Assembly: GCA_963691835.1 (NCBI GenBank)
Contig: OY829383.1
Coordinates: forward strand, 5,332,001 to 5,396,000
Reading direction: 5' to 3'
Origin: G963691835 sp963691835
Lineage (GTDB): Bacteria; Pseudomonadota; Alphaproteobacteria; Thalassobaculales; Thalassobaculaceae
Length of the DNA stretch: 64,000 nucleotides
The position numbers and the translations under genes were made by a program. The notes below the pieces were generated by a model. That model was given only the letters and a program-made list of their open reading frames with translations, had not been told where the DNA came from and ran no database searches. Below, one piece after another: positions 1 through 8,560 of this stretch; position 1 is the stretch's first letter, and every line of letters begins with the position of its first letter.

Positions 1-2
1 CC

Positions 3-1673
3 CTTCGTGTGGGCAGCCAAGGGGTCTTTGGCCTCCGCAACCTGCTCGCCAACGAAATCCTGAAGGTCGAGCCGGAAAAGGTACGGGTGCTAACGGGCAA
101 CGTAGGTGGCTCGTTCGGGATGAAGGCCTTCACATACCCCGAATATGGCGCCTTGTTCCAAGCGGCGAAGGTCACCGGCCGCCCGGTAAAGTGGACGGAC
201 GAACGCTCGGAGAGCTTCCTGTCCGACACCCACGGCCGGGATCACGAAGTCACCGCCGAACTCGCATTGAGCGCGGAGGGCGATTTCCTCGCCGTCCGGG
301 TTACGGGCTTCGGCAACATGGGGGCTTTCCTTGGGTACGTCGCGCCCATGATGCCCACGCTGAACGTCGCCAAGAACCTGATCGGCGTGTACCGCACCCC
401 CGCGATAGAGGTGTCGGCGAAATGCGTGTTCACCAACACCTCGCCCGTGAGTGCGTACCGCGGGGCGGGCCGACCCGAGGGCAACTACTACATGGAGCGG
501 CTGATCGAGACGGCCGCCCGGGAGATGGGCCTCGACCGGACCGAACTCCGTCGCCGGAACCACATCCGTCCGGAAGAGATGCCCTACAAGGCCCCGAACG
601 GGATGACCTATGACAGCGGCGAGTTCACCACCGTTCTCGACAAGGCGCTCTCATTCGCCGACTGGGACGGGTTCGAGGCCCGTAAGGCGGAGAGTGCCGC
701 GCGCGGCAAACTTCGGGGCCGGGGGATCGGTGATTATCTGGAAGTCACCGCCCCGCCACAGAACGAGATGGGCGGTATCCGGTTCGAGGATGACGGGACG
801 GTCACCATCATCACCGGCACTCTGGACTACGGACAGGGCCACGCGGCACCGTTCGCCCAGGTGCTCCACGAAAAGGTCGGCATCCCCTTCGACCGCATCC
901 GCCTGTTGCAAGGCGACAGCGATGAGCTGATCGCGGGCGGTGGAACCGGCGGCTCCAAGTCGATCATGGCCAGCGGTGCCGCGATTGTGGAAGCGGGTGA
1001 GAAGGTCGTCGAAGCGGGCAAGGCCATCGCAGCCGTGGCTCTGGAGGCGGCTGTTGAGGACATCGAGTTCAGCGCGGGCACCTTCGCCATCGCGGGCACG
1101 GACCGTCAGATCGGCATCATGGAGCTGGCTGAGACAGTGCGTACGGGTCTAACCCTGCCCGACGGAAGCGCAGCCTCCCTCGACGTCCAGCACATTCACA
1201 AGGAGTCGCCCTCCGCGTTCCCGAATGGCTGCCACGTCTGTGAAGTGGAGATCGATCCGGAGACCGGGGTCACCGAGGTCGTTCGATACGCCATGGTCAA
1301 CGACTTCGGTGTGATCGTTAATCCGCTGTTGGTTGAGGCGCAGGCCCATGGCGGGATCGTTCAAGGGATCGGCCAGGCGCTCTATGAGATGACGGCCTAT
1401 GACGACGACGGCCATTTCTTGACTGGCTCTTACATGGACTACGCGGTACCGCGGGCGGCAGATGCGCCGTTCTTCAGCTTCGACAGCCATTCGGTGCCCG
1501 CAACCACCAATCCGCTCGGGGCCAAAGGTTGCGGCGAGGCCGGATGTGCCGGCTCCCTCCCCTCGGTGATGAATGCGTTGGTGGATGCCCTGTCTGAGGT
1601 GGGTGTCACTCACATCGACATGCCGGCGACGCCGCACCGGATCTGGCAGGCCATTCAAGCCGCAAAAGCGTAA
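3..1673 (+). CDS. Molybdopterin-binding large subunit of a xanthine dehydrogenase/aldehyde oxidase-family hydroxylase (5' truncated by window)
   Basis: This is the C-terminal part of a molybdenum hydroxylase large subunit, which binds the Mo-molybdopterin cofactor and oxidises a carbonyl or N-heterocyclic substrate with water. The frame is open to the left edge, so the true start lies outside the window. Visible motifs are GGSFGMK, AYRGAGRPEGN (about residue 149 of the visible part), the glycine-rich GGGTGGSKS and the GCGEAGCAG segment near the C-terminus, which carries the expected catalytic glutamate. The AYRGAGR loop replaces the AYxCSFR loop of form I CO dehydrogenase, so a CO-oxidising role is unlikely. 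The FAD and 2Fe-2S subunits are not visible. The gene converges on the next one with only 15 bp between stops. The substrate cannot be told from sequence. Confidence 0.9.
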   Translation, partial: LRVGSQGVFGLRNLLANEILKVEPEKVRVLTGNVGGSFGMKAFTYPEYGALFQAAKVTGRPVKWTDERSESFLSDTHGRDHEVTAELALSAEGDFLAVRVTGFGNMGAFLGYVAPMMPTLNVAKNLIGVYRTPAIEVSAKCVFTNTSPVSAYRGAGRPEGNYYMERLIETAAREMGLDRTELRRRNHIRPEEMPYKAPNGMTYDSGEFTTVLDKALSFADWDGFEARKAESAARGKLRGRGIGDYLEVTAPPQNEMGGIRFEDDGTVTIITGTLDYGQGHAAPFAQVLHEKVGIPFDRIRLLQGDSDELIAGGGTGGSKSIMASGAAIVEAGEKVVEAGKAIAAVALEAAVEDIEFSAGTFAIAGTDRQIGIMELAETVRTGLTLPDGSAASLDVQHIHKESPSAFPNGCHVCEVEIDPETGVTEVVRYAMVNDFGVIVNPLLVEAQAHGGIVQGIGQALYEMTAYDDDGHFLTGSYMDYAVPRAADAPFFSFDSHSVPATTNPLGAKGCGEAGCAGSLPSVMNALVDALSEVGVTHIDMPATPHRIWQAIQAAKA

Positions 1674-1688
1674 AGGCCGACGACACGC

Positions 1689-3296
1689 CTACATCCGAAA
1701 CAAGCCGAACCGGGTCTCCTCGATCGGCTTGTTCAAGGCAGCCGATAGCGACAAGCCAAGGACCCGGCGGGTATCGGCTGGGTCGATGACCCCGTCGTCC
1801 CAAAGGCGGGCGCTGGCGTAATAGGGATGGCCCTGACTCTCATACTGCTCGCGGATCGGCGCCTTGAACGCCTCCTCATCCGCCTCGGGCCAGCTTTCGC
1901 CGCGCGCCTCCATGCCGTCTCGCCGCACCTGGGCAAGCACGTTCGCCGCCTGCTCACCGCCCATCACCGAGATCCGCGCATTGGGCCAGAGGTAAAGCAT
2001 CCGGGGACCGAACGCCCGGCCGCACATGCCGTAGTTCCCCGCGCCGAACGAGCCGCCGATGATCACGGTGAACTTCGGCACCTTCGCCGTTGAAACCGCA
2101 GTGACGAGCTTGGCGCCGTCCTTCGCGATCCCGCCGGACTCGTACTTCCGGCCGACCATGAAGCCTGTGATGTTCTGAAGAAACAGCAGCGGGATCTTCC
2201 GCTGGGCGCACAACTCGATGAAATGCGCCCCCTTCTGAGAGGATTCGGAGAAGAGGATGCCGTTGTTGGCGACGATCCCGATCGGCATGCCCCACAAATG
2301 GGCGAACCCGCAGACGAGCGTGGTTCCGTAGAGTTGCTTGAACTCATCGAACTCGCTGCCGTCGACCAGCCGCGCGATCACCTCGCGCACATCATAGGGA
2401 ATGCGGGTGTCCTGAGGGATCACGCCATAGAGTTCTTCGGGTGCGTAGAGCGGCTCCCGGCTGTCGCGCATCTCAAGCGTTTCGGGCTTGGGACGGTTGA
2501 GGTTGCCGACGATGCGCCGGGCGATCGAGAGGGCGTGGGTGTCGTCCTCGGCCATGTGGTCCACGACGCCGGAGATGCGGCTGTGAACGTCCGCCCCGCC
2601 AAGATCCTCCGCACTGACGACCTCGCCCGTTGCCGCCTTCACCAAAGGCGGTCCGCCCAGAAAGATGGTTCCTTGTTCCTTGACGATGATGCTTTCGTCC
2701 GACATCGCGGGGACATAGGCGCCACCAGCCGTGCAGGACCCCATGACCACGGCGATCTGGGGAATGCCTTCCGATGACATGGTGGCCTGATTGTAGAAGA
2801 TCCGGCCAAAGTGCTCACGATCCGGAAACACCTCGTCCTGGTTCGGTAGGTTCGCCCCGCCAGAATCCACGAGGTAGATGCAGGGCAGCCCGTTCTCACG
2901 CGCCACTTCCTGGGCGCGAAGATGTTTCTTCACGGTGACCGGGTAGTAGGTCCCGCCTTTTACCGTCGCATCGTTCGCGACGACGACGACTTCACGGCCC
3001 GCGACGCGTCCGATCCCGGTCAGAATGCCTGCGGCCGGAATATCGTCGCCGTACATGCCGTGGGCGGCCAAGGGCGAGAATTCCAGGAAAGGGGAGCCCG
3101 GATCCAGCAGCGCCCGCACCCGCTCCCTCGGCAGGAGCTTGCCCCGGTCCAGGTGCCGCTGCCTCGCGCGCTCTCCGCCGCCAAGCCGTTTTTGCGCCAC
3201 CAATGCTTTGAGCTCTTCGGCAAGCGCTGCATTCGCAGACGTGTTCTGAAGAAAGCTGTCCGAGCGGGTATCGATCCCGGATTCGATCACCGGCAT
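1689..3296 (-). CDS. mccB: Methylcrotonyl-CoA carboxylase, carboxyltransferase (beta) subunit
   Basis: Carboxyltransferase subunit of a biotin-dependent acyl-CoA carboxylase, most like 3-methylcrotonyl-CoA carboxylase of leucine degradation. It is 535 aa, the usual MccB length, and ends in the family-typical FGLFRM. Conserved blocks include RERVRALLDPGSPFLE, DSGGANLPNQ, GSCTAGGAYVPAMSDE and FLGGPPLVKAATGE. The ATG has GAGGAGG about nine bases upstream. It is the last gene of a leftward run that also holds an HCCA isomerase-like gene and an SDR, and isovaleryl-CoA dehydrogenase lies about 3.6 kb upstream on the same strand. The partner biotin carboxylase subunit mccA is not in the window. Geranyl-CoA carboxylase beta is the main alternative, less likely given the nearby ivd. 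Confidence 0.9.
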   Translation of the reverse strand: MPVIESGIDTRSDSFLQNTSANAALAEELKALVAQKRLGGGERARQRHLDRGKLLPRERVRALLDPGSPFLEFSPLAAHGMYGDDIPAAGILTGIGRVAGREVVVVANDATVKGGTYYPVTVKKHLRAQEVARENGLPCIYLVDSGGANLPNQDEVFPDREHFGRIFYNQATMSSEGIPQIAVVMGSCTAGGAYVPAMSDESIIVKEQGTIFLGGPPLVKAATGEVVSAEDLGGADVHSRISGVVDHMAEDDTHALSIARRIVGNLNRPKPETLEMRDSREPLYAPEELYGVIPQDTRIPYDVREVIARLVDGSEFDEFKQLYGTTLVCGFAHLWGMPIGIVANNGILFSESSQKGAHFIELCAQRKIPLLFLQNITGFMVGRKYESGGIAKDGAKLVTAVSTAKVPKFTVIIGGSFGAGNYGMCGRAFGPRMLYLWPNARISVMGGEQAANVLAQVRRDGMEARGESWPEADEEAFKAPIREQYESQGHPYYASARLWDDGVIDPADTRRVLGLSLSAALNKPIEETRFGLFRM

Positions 3297-3325
3297 GAAG
3301 CGCGGCCTCCTCTAGTGTGCCGTCG

Positions 3326-3952
3326 TTACCAACCGCCGGTGGCCAGCCACCGTTCCACCTGATCCAAGCGGTCACTGCCCCAGAACGGCTCCCCATCAAC
3401 GATGAAGAACGGAGCGCCGCAGACGCCGGCGTCCATGGACGCGTTGACCTCCGTCTTCAGTCGCTCCTTCACCGCCGGATCGTTGAGAGCGGCGCGCAGT
3501 TCATCTGGATCGACGCCATGCTCCGCGGCGATGGCGATCACCGCTTCGGCCCCCCGGACATCTCCCCCTTCGGCGAATGCCTTGTCGAAGATCGCCAGCG
3601 CCACCTTGCGCGAGAGGGCCGGGTCCCGGTCCCTCAGCCACCATACAGTCCGCGCAGCGGCGATGGAGGCGAAGGGAAAACTATCCGGCATCGTGAACGG
3701 CAGCCCAAAGCTCCGGGTCGTTCGCAGGAAATCGTGTTTGGAGTACTCCGCCTTAAGGCCGGTCTCGGTAAGCGGCTTGGCCCCGGTCTGCTGGAAGATC
3801 GCGCCGAGCAGCGTCGGACGCCAATCCACCTCCCGCCCGTAGAGCGCCGCGATCTGATCAATCTTATGCGCCGCGATGTAGGCATAGGGGGAGGAGAAGT
3901 CGAAGTAGAACAGGATTGGCTCGTTCGACGTGGTTTCGGTGGTGTCTGTCAT
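3326..3952 (-). CDS. 2-hydroxychromene-2-carboxylate isomerase-like DsbA-family protein
   Basis: Thioredoxin-fold protein of the NahD/HCCA isomerase family (kappa-class GST-like), about 208 aa. The N-terminal FYFDFSSPYAYIAAHKI block carries the conserved serine that activates glutathione in the family. The C-terminal segment has the cis-proline region GVCGAPFFIVDGEPFWGSDRLD. I chose ATG at 3952 because GGAG lies seven bases before it; the frame is open four codons further to a TTG. It sits 29 bp upstream of mccB and 12 bp after the SDR gene, so the three are probably co-transcribed. The family acts in naphthalene degradation but is also common in alphaproteobacterial fatty- and amino-acid catabolic operons with unknown substrates, which fits this context better. 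Confidence 0.88.
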   Translation of the reverse strand: MTDTTETTSNEPILFYFDFSSPYAYIAAHKIDQIAALYGREVDWRPTLLGAIFQQTGAKPLTETGLKAEYSKHDFLRTTRSFGLPFTMPDSFPFASIAAARTVWWLRDRDPALSRKVALAIFDKAFAEGGDVRGAEAVIAIAAEHGVDPDELRAALNDPAVKERLKTEVNASMDAGVCGAPFFIVDGEPFWGSDRLDQVERWLATGGW

Positions 3953-3964
3953 GTCACGCTCCAA

Positions 3965-4642
3965 CTACCAGGGCAGCGATGTGCCGTCGTAGTTCTTGAA
4001 GGTTCCGTTGTCAGCCTGGGTCAGTCCCTCAATCACAGACTTCATGCCCGCCACGCTCTCCGGCGGCGTCAGCGGCGCGGCGGATCCGCCCATATCGGTC
4101 TGAACGTGACCCGGGTGGAACAGCATGGCCGTCAGTCCCGCCGACCGCTTCTCCAGCGCGAGGCAGGCGACCGCCATGTTCAGGCCCGCCTTCGAGCTAC
4201 GATAGACATAGGCATTCGGGCTGGTAAGCGCGATGCTCCCCATCTTGGAGCTGATGAAAACCATCTGCTTCCGGTCGGATGCCAATACATTGTCCATGAA
4301 AGCTTCGGCCATGCGCATGGGGCCGAAGATGTTCGTATCCATGGCCCCCGCCCACGCCGTGTAATCCAGGCCGTCGAAGCCCTCGCGGGACCCGATGACA
4401 CCAGCGTTGTTCAACAGGACATCGATCGGCTCGTCGCCAATGGATGCCTTGAGCGCGTCAACGCTGGCACTGTCGGTGACATCGACCTTGTGAACGGTGA
4501 CGTCGCCCGGCACGGCAGCGAGCTCGGTTGCGCCGTCCGGGTTGCGGCAGGCCGCATGGACGCGCCAACCGGAGGCCGAGAACTGGCGGGTGAACTCAAG
4601 ACCAAGGCCACGGCTGGCACCGGTTACGAGAAGAGTTGGCAT
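3965..4642 (-). CDS. Short-chain dehydrogenase/reductase (SDR)
   Basis: Classical SDR oxidoreductase of 225 aa. It has the NAD(P)-binding TGASRGLGLEF motif at the N-terminus, the NNAG motif, a catalytic-type Ser in VFISSKMGS and YRSSK as the YxxxK pair. The chosen ATG follows GGAGG by six bases; an in-frame ATG seven codons upstream has no such site. The late segment FHPGHVQTDMGG is typical of the family region after the active site. It is followed closely by the HCCA isomerase-like gene and mccB on the same strand. The substrate is unknown. It most resembles the small single-domain SDRs related to C-factor/sniffer-type proteins. Confidence 0.9.
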   Translation of the reverse strand: MPTLLVTGASRGLGLEFTRQFSASGWRVHAACRNPDGATELAAVPGDVTVHKVDVTDSASVDALKASIGDEPIDVLLNNAGVIGSREGFDGLDYTAWAGAMDTNIFGPMRMAEAFMDNVLASDRKQMVFISSKMGSIALTSPNAYVYRSSKAGLNMAVACLALEKRSAGLTAMLFHPGHVQTDMGGSAAPLTPPESVAGMKSVIEGLTQADNGTFKNYDGTSLPW

Positions 4643-4758
4643 GCTGTCCTCCGGGGTGGGCATCCGGCGTGCCCGCTTAATGGCTGTTCGATTTCGGCCG
4701 GACTATAGGCGCCCAATTCGCCGCGGGCGAGCCTGGAGCGTGTCGGGTCTTGGTGAAA

Positions 4759-5145
4759 TCAGCCGCGAACGATCTTCGCGGTAACCTCGATCTCGACCCG
4801 CATCTCAGGCTCGACAAGCTCGGAGATCACGGTTGTGTTCGCCGGACGCGCAGCATCGCAATGGGCCTTTATGATCGGCTTGATGCGGTCGAACTCTTCC
4901 CGGCTGGTGACGAAGACTCGCACCCGGACCATGTTCTCGAGACTCGTACCCGCCTCGGCCAGCGCTTTCGAGATGACTTTGAACGCCTGCTCGCATTGAG
5001 CTTCCACCCCATCGGGCAGCCGTCCGGCCTCCACGTCCCAACCGGTGGTGCCGGACACGTAAACCCAATCCCCATCCACCACGGCGCGCGCGTATCCGGC
5101 CATCGGCTCAAACGGTGAGCCCGAATAGATCCTGCTACCAATCAT
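4759..5145 (-). CDS. RidA/YjgF-family protein
   Basis: A 128-aa RidA (YjgF/UK114) family protein. In archetypal members this trimeric enzyme hydrolyses reactive enamine/imine intermediates from PLP enzymes. The conserved GDWVYVSGTTG and the C-terminal MRVEIEVTAKI segment are clear. Of the usual catalytic-site residues, the arginine expected near position 105 may correspond to the one in DAARPANTTV; this is inferred, not aligned. The start at 5145 is supported by GAGGAA six bases upstream, and a longer frame extending to 5394 has no support. It lies 116 bp upstream of the SDR gene on the same strand and is divergent from the metallo-hydrolase at 5306. Confidence 0.88.
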   Translation of the reverse strand: MIGSRIYSGSPFEPMAGYARAVVDGDWVYVSGTTGWDVEAGRLPDGVEAQCEQAFKVISKALAEAGTSLENMVRVRVFVTSREEFDRIKPIIKAHCDAARPANTTVISELVEPEMRVEIEVTAKIVRG

Positions 5146-5305
5146 CGGTTTTTCCTCAGCATGGGGATGGGACCGCACCATCGCGCCGGAGGCCACGGAG
5201 GGCAAGTCCCCACAAACCTTGAGGCATATCAAAGCCGAGCAATCCGACCTCGGATAACCTTGGAGCAGATCCGGACCCGTCCATTCACGCGGAGGAGATG
5301 TCGTG

Positions 5306-6217
5306 ATGATTGACGCTGTGACGCATCTGCCCTCGAGCACCATCCAGGAGAAGGAACCGGTCATTCGATCGCTCCATGTCCTCAGTTCCGGCACCGCCGA
5401 TATGCACGAGGAGCACCGCCACGGCAGTCTATTGCCTCAACTCTTTTGGGTGCTGACGTCGCGCAGCTGGGTTAAGGCCCCGATCAACTACTTTCTGATC
5501 GAGCATCAAGACGGCCCGGTTCTGTTCGACACCGGTCTCGACCCAGCGATCCTGTCCGACCCGGACTACATCTCAAGCTGGATTGGGCGTTTTCTGTTCC
5601 GCCGGATCTTCCGCATGCGCATGACGGAAGAGGATCGCCTGGACCGGCAGCTCGCCCGGTTAGGCGTCGACGCCGGGGCTATCGACTACGCCGTGATCTC
5701 TCATCTGCACTTCGACCATGTGGGCGGAATCGCGCAAATCCCTCAAGCGAAACTGATCGTCAGCGAGCGGGAATGGTGCGTTCTCTCGAAGCCACATCCC
5801 GAGCGCGAGTGGATCCTGAGGGAGCATATTGAGCGGCCGGAAGCGCGCTGGCGCCCTATCCCCTTTCAAAGCACCAGCGACCCGCTCTTCGAGGGGTTCG
5901 ACGGCATACATGATGTTGCCGGAGACGGCTCGATGGTGCTGCTTCCGACGCCCGGTCACACACCCGGATCGCTGTCGATGCTGGTCCGCCGCCAGGGATG
6001 GGCGCCGATCCTGCTTGTCGGCGACCTGACTTACGAGGCCAGGATGCTGGAGAACGACCTCACCCCCGGTACAGGCGATGCCCGAACCCTGAAGGACTCC
6101 TTCGCGAAGGTCCGTGGCCTCAAAGAACGCCTGCCGGGTCTGGTCATCGCCGCGTCGCACGACATTGCCGCCCACGACGCGATCGCGCACGCGACAAGCG
6201 GCGCGGACGCCCCCTAG
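5306..6217 (+). CDS. Metallo-beta-lactamase-fold hydrolase, N-acyl homoserine lactonase-like
   Basis: MBL-fold hydrolase of about 303 aa with the metal-binding HLHFDHVGG motif, a later GHTPGS histidine, the VGDLTYEA aspartate and a final ASHD histidine. This is the full dinuclear zinc set. The domain plan and the N-terminal NYFLIEHQDGPVLFDTG strand resemble AiiA-type lactonases and other family members annotated as N-acyl homoserine lactonase family proteins. Actual lactonase activity is not proven by sequence. GGAGGAG sits eight bases before ATG 5306; a GTG one codon upstream is an alternative. Its TAG stop overlaps the TAG of the convergent tag gene by three of four bases at 6214-6217. Confidence 0.85.
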   Translation: MIDAVTHLPSSTIQEKEPVIRSLHVLSSGTADMHEEHRHGSLLPQLFWVLTSRSWVKAPINYFLIEHQDGPVLFDTGLDPAILSDPDYISSWIGRFLFRRIFRMRMTEEDRLDRQLARLGVDAGAIDYAVISHLHFDHVGGIAQIPQAKLIVSEREWCVLSKPHPEREWILREHIERPEARWRPIPFQSTSDPLFEGFDGIHDVAGDGSMVLLPTPGHTPGSLSMLVRRQGWAPILLVGDLTYEARMLENDLTPGTGDARTLKDSFAKVRGLKERLPGLVIAASHDIAAHDAIAHATSGADAP

Positions 6218-6831
6218 CGCCGGGTCGGACGAACCAGCGCCTTGCGCGCCTCCTCGACAGCGTCGCGCACCCAACAGCCTTCGATGTGATCATTGACCAG
6301 GCCCATGGCCTGCATGAATGCATATACCGTGGTCGGGCCGACGAAGCTCCATCCACGCTTCTTCAGATCTTTTGAGATTAGGGTCGACGTCTCCGTCTTG
6401 CCGATGGTCTTGAGCGTTTCCCAGTCCAGTTTGTCTGGTCGGCTAGTCTCATCCGGTTCGAACGACCAGAAATAGGCGGCGAGCGATCCCCACTCCTTCT
6501 GAAGCTCCTGCGCCCGGCGGGCATTGTTGATGGTCGACTCGATCTTGCCCCGGTGACGCACGATCCCGGCGTCGCCAAGCAGCCGCTCGACGTCCGTTTC
6601 ATCGAAAGCGGCCACCCGGTCGATATCGAAACCCGCGAAACCGGCGCGGAAGTTGTCCCGCTTTCGCAGGATCGTCAGCCATGACAGCCCGGACTGAAAC
6701 CCCTCCAGGCAGATCTTCTCGAACAGCCGGGTATCATCGACGACCGGCCAGCCCCATTCCGTATCGTGGTAGAGCCGATAGTCCTCAGGCCCATCTCCCC
6801 AAGGGCACCGGATGCGGCCATCGTCGGTCAT
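6214..6831 (-). CDS. tag: DNA-3-methyladenine glycosylase I
   Basis: Base-excision repair enzyme that removes 3-methyladenine from alkylated DNA. It is 205 aa, close to the E. coli Tag length. The family-specific zinc snap is visible: Cys in RCPWG and His in YHDTEWG near the N-terminus, and the His and Cys of HIEGC near the C-terminus. The SGLSWLTILRKR block and GWSFVGPTTVYAFMQA segment are also diagnostic. GAGGAG lies about eight bases before ATG 6831; a TTG seven codons earlier is rejected. It is a stand-alone gene, convergent with the MBL hydrolase and 58 bp downstream of the start region of no other gene on its strand except ivd ending separately. Confidence 0.96.
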   Translation of the reverse strand: MTDDGRIRCPWGDGPEDYRLYHDTEWGWPVVDDTRLFEKICLEGFQSGLSWLTILRKRDNFRAGFAGFDIDRVAAFDETDVERLLGDAGIVRHRGKIESTINNARRAQELQKEWGSLAAYFWSFEPDETSRPDKLDWETLKTIGKTETSTLISKDLKKRGWSFVGPTTVYAFMQAMGLVNDHIEGCWVRDAVEEARKALVRPTRR

Positions 6832-6889
6832 CGCTTCAGCTCCTCTCGCCAAACACCGTGAGAGAACATAATGCGAACATTGTGATGTG

Positions 6890-8062
6890 TCACGCCGTCT
6901 CTTTGAACAGCTCCCGGCCGATCAGCATGCGGCGGATCTCGCTTGTGCCAGCACCGATCTCGTACAACTTCGCGTCCCGGAGCAGTCGGCCGGTCGGGTA
7001 ATCGTAGGTGTAGCCGTTTCCGCCGAGGCATTGGATCGCCTCCAGCGCCATCCAGGTCGCCTTTTCCCCTGCGTAAAGGATAGCCCCCGCCGCGTCCTTG
7101 CGGGTCACCTCGCCCCGGTCGCAGGCCTTGGCGACCGCATAAACATACGCCTTGGCGGCATTCATGGTGACATACATGTCGGCAAGCTTCGCCTGCATGA
7201 TCTGGAATTCGCCGATGGACTTGCCGAACTGCTTCCGCTCGTGAACGTAGGGAACCACCGTGTCCATGCAGGCTTGCATGATTCCGAGCGGACCCGCCGC
7301 CAGTACCGCGCGCTCGTAGTCCAGCCCGCTCATCAGGACAGCAACGCCACCGTTCAGATGGCCCAGGATGTTCTCCTCCGGCACCTCGACGCCGTCAAAG
7401 ACAAGCTCGCACGTGTTGGAGCCGCGCATACCCAGCTTGTCGAGCTTCTGCGCCGTGGAGAAACCAGCCATCCCCTTCTCGATCAGGAAAGCGGTGATCC
7501 CGTGCTGATGCGCATCCGGGTCCGTCTTGGCGTAGACGACCAGCGTGTCCGCGTCCGGCCCGTTGGTGATCCACATCTTGTTGCCGTCGAGGACCCAGCG
7601 GTCACCCTTCTTCACCGCCTTCGTGCGCATGCCGACGACGTCGGAGCCTGCCCCCGGCTCACTCATCGCAAGCGCCCCCACATGCTCGCCCGAGATCAGC
7701 TTCGGCAGATACTTCTCCCGCTGTGCGTCGGAGCCGTTGAGTCGGATCTGGTTCACACAAAGGTTCGAGTGGGCGCCATAGCTGAGGCCGACCGATGCGG
7801 AGGCACGGCTGATCTCTTCCATCGCGATGGTGTGCTCCAGGTACCCCATCCCGGCACCGCCGTACTTCTCTTCGACCGTCACGCCAAGAACGCCGAGATC
7901 CCCAAGCTTCCGCCACAGGTCCATCGGGAATTCGTTGCTCCGGTCGATCTCATCCGCCCGGGGCGCGATCTCGTCGGCGGAAAAGCTGCGAACACTGTCC
8001 CGCATCATTTCGGCCGTCTCGCCGAGGTCAAAGTTCATGCTCGGCAGATCGTTGGGGATCAT
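6890..8062 (-). CDS. ivd: Isovaleryl-CoA dehydrogenase
   Basis: FAD-dependent acyl-CoA dehydrogenase of 390 aa, converting isovaleryl-CoA to 3-methylcrotonyl-CoA in leucine breakdown. MSEPGAGSDVVGM and WITNGPDADTLVVYAKTD are family signatures. The catalytic Glu appears in LDYERAVLAAGPLG, placed as in isovaleryl-CoA dehydrogenase (inside the domain) rather than in the C-terminal loop used by medium-chain enzymes. The C-terminal QCLGGNGYTYDYPTGRLLRDAKLYEIGAGTSEI region is complete. AGAGGAAAG stands just before ATG 8062. It lies 19 bp downstream of the thioesterase gene on the same strand. The product would feed methylcrotonyl-CoA carboxylase, whose beta subunit is at 1.7-3.3 kb. Confidence 0.93.
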   Translation of the reverse strand: MIPNDLPSMNFDLGETAEMMRDSVRSFSADEIAPRADEIDRSNEFPMDLWRKLGDLGVLGVTVEEKYGGAGMGYLEHTIAMEEISRASASVGLSYGAHSNLCVNQIRLNGSDAQREKYLPKLISGEHVGALAMSEPGAGSDVVGMRTKAVKKGDRWVLDGNKMWITNGPDADTLVVYAKTDPDAHQHGITAFLIEKGMAGFSTAQKLDKLGMRGSNTCELVFDGVEVPEENILGHLNGGVAVLMSGLDYERAVLAAGPLGIMQACMDTVVPYVHERKQFGKSIGEFQIMQAKLADMYVTMNAAKAYVYAVAKACDRGEVTRKDAAGAILYAGEKATWMALEAIQCLGGNGYTYDYPTGRLLRDAKLYEIGAGTSEIRRMLIGRELFKETA

Positions 8063-8081
8063 CTTTCCTCTCCCGGGGCCG

Positions 8082-8558
8082 TCAGCGGCCGTTTGGTTTT
8101 TTCTCGGCCGGACCGTCGTCCATGCCAGCCATCAGCATCATCGTGGCGAGTGCCGTGGCGGCCAGCTTCTCGGTGCCGTCGCGGACCGAGAACACATCCG
8201 CCCGAGTTACCACAAGGGTCCGTCCCGGCCGTAGGACCGTCCCGCGCGCAACCAGCCGCTCTCCCGTACCCGGCGACATCAAGTTGAGTTTGTACTCGAC
8301 CGTCAAGACGGAATGGTCCGCCGGCGCGAGCGTATACGCCGCATAGCCGCACGCGTTGTCCGCGATGGTTCCGATGACGCCGCCGTGGAAGTATCCATGC
8401 TGCTGGGTGACCTCCGCTCTATGCGGGAGATGGATCTCCACTGCCCCCGCCTGGACGTCCGCCAGCTCGGCGCCGATCAGATGCATGAACGGTTGGCGGT
8501 GAAAGCTCTCCCGGATCCGATCAGCGAAATGAGGATCCGGCGTCTCGAAGGATGCCAA
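8082..8558 (-). CDS. PaaI-family (hotdog-fold) acyl-CoA thioesterase
   Basis: A 158-aa hotdog-fold protein of the PaaI/YdiI type. The catalytic-type motif is seen as QQHGYFHGGVIGTIADNACGYAA, with the HGG turn and the following aspartate. Such enzymes hydrolyse acyl- or aryl-CoA esters and often clear dead-end CoA intermediates. The start is a TTG two bases after the TGA of the upstream aminotransferase, with GGTGAG within that gene's end as the likely ribosome site. That suggests translational coupling. The next gene downstream is ivd (19 bp), so the three probably share a transcript. The substrate is unknown. Confidence 0.85.
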   Translation of the reverse strand: MASFETPDPHFADRIRESFHRQPFMHLIGAELADVQAGAVEIHLPHRAEVTQQHGYFHGGVIGTIADNACGYAAYTLAPADHSVLTVEYKLNLMSPGTGERLVARGTVLRPGRTLVVTRADVFSVRDGTEKLAATALATMMLMAGMDDGPAEKKPNGR

Positions 8559-8560
8559 CG

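Noticed and set aside
3..1673. Carbon monoxide dehydrogenase large subunit (coxL form I)
   Set aside because: The active-site loop is AYRGAGR, not AYxCSFR, so only the wider hydroxylase family can be claimed.
3326..3952. Naphthalene-degradation gene (nahD)
   Set aside because: No other aromatic-ring genes are near; the family is common in other catabolic operons, so no such symbol is given.
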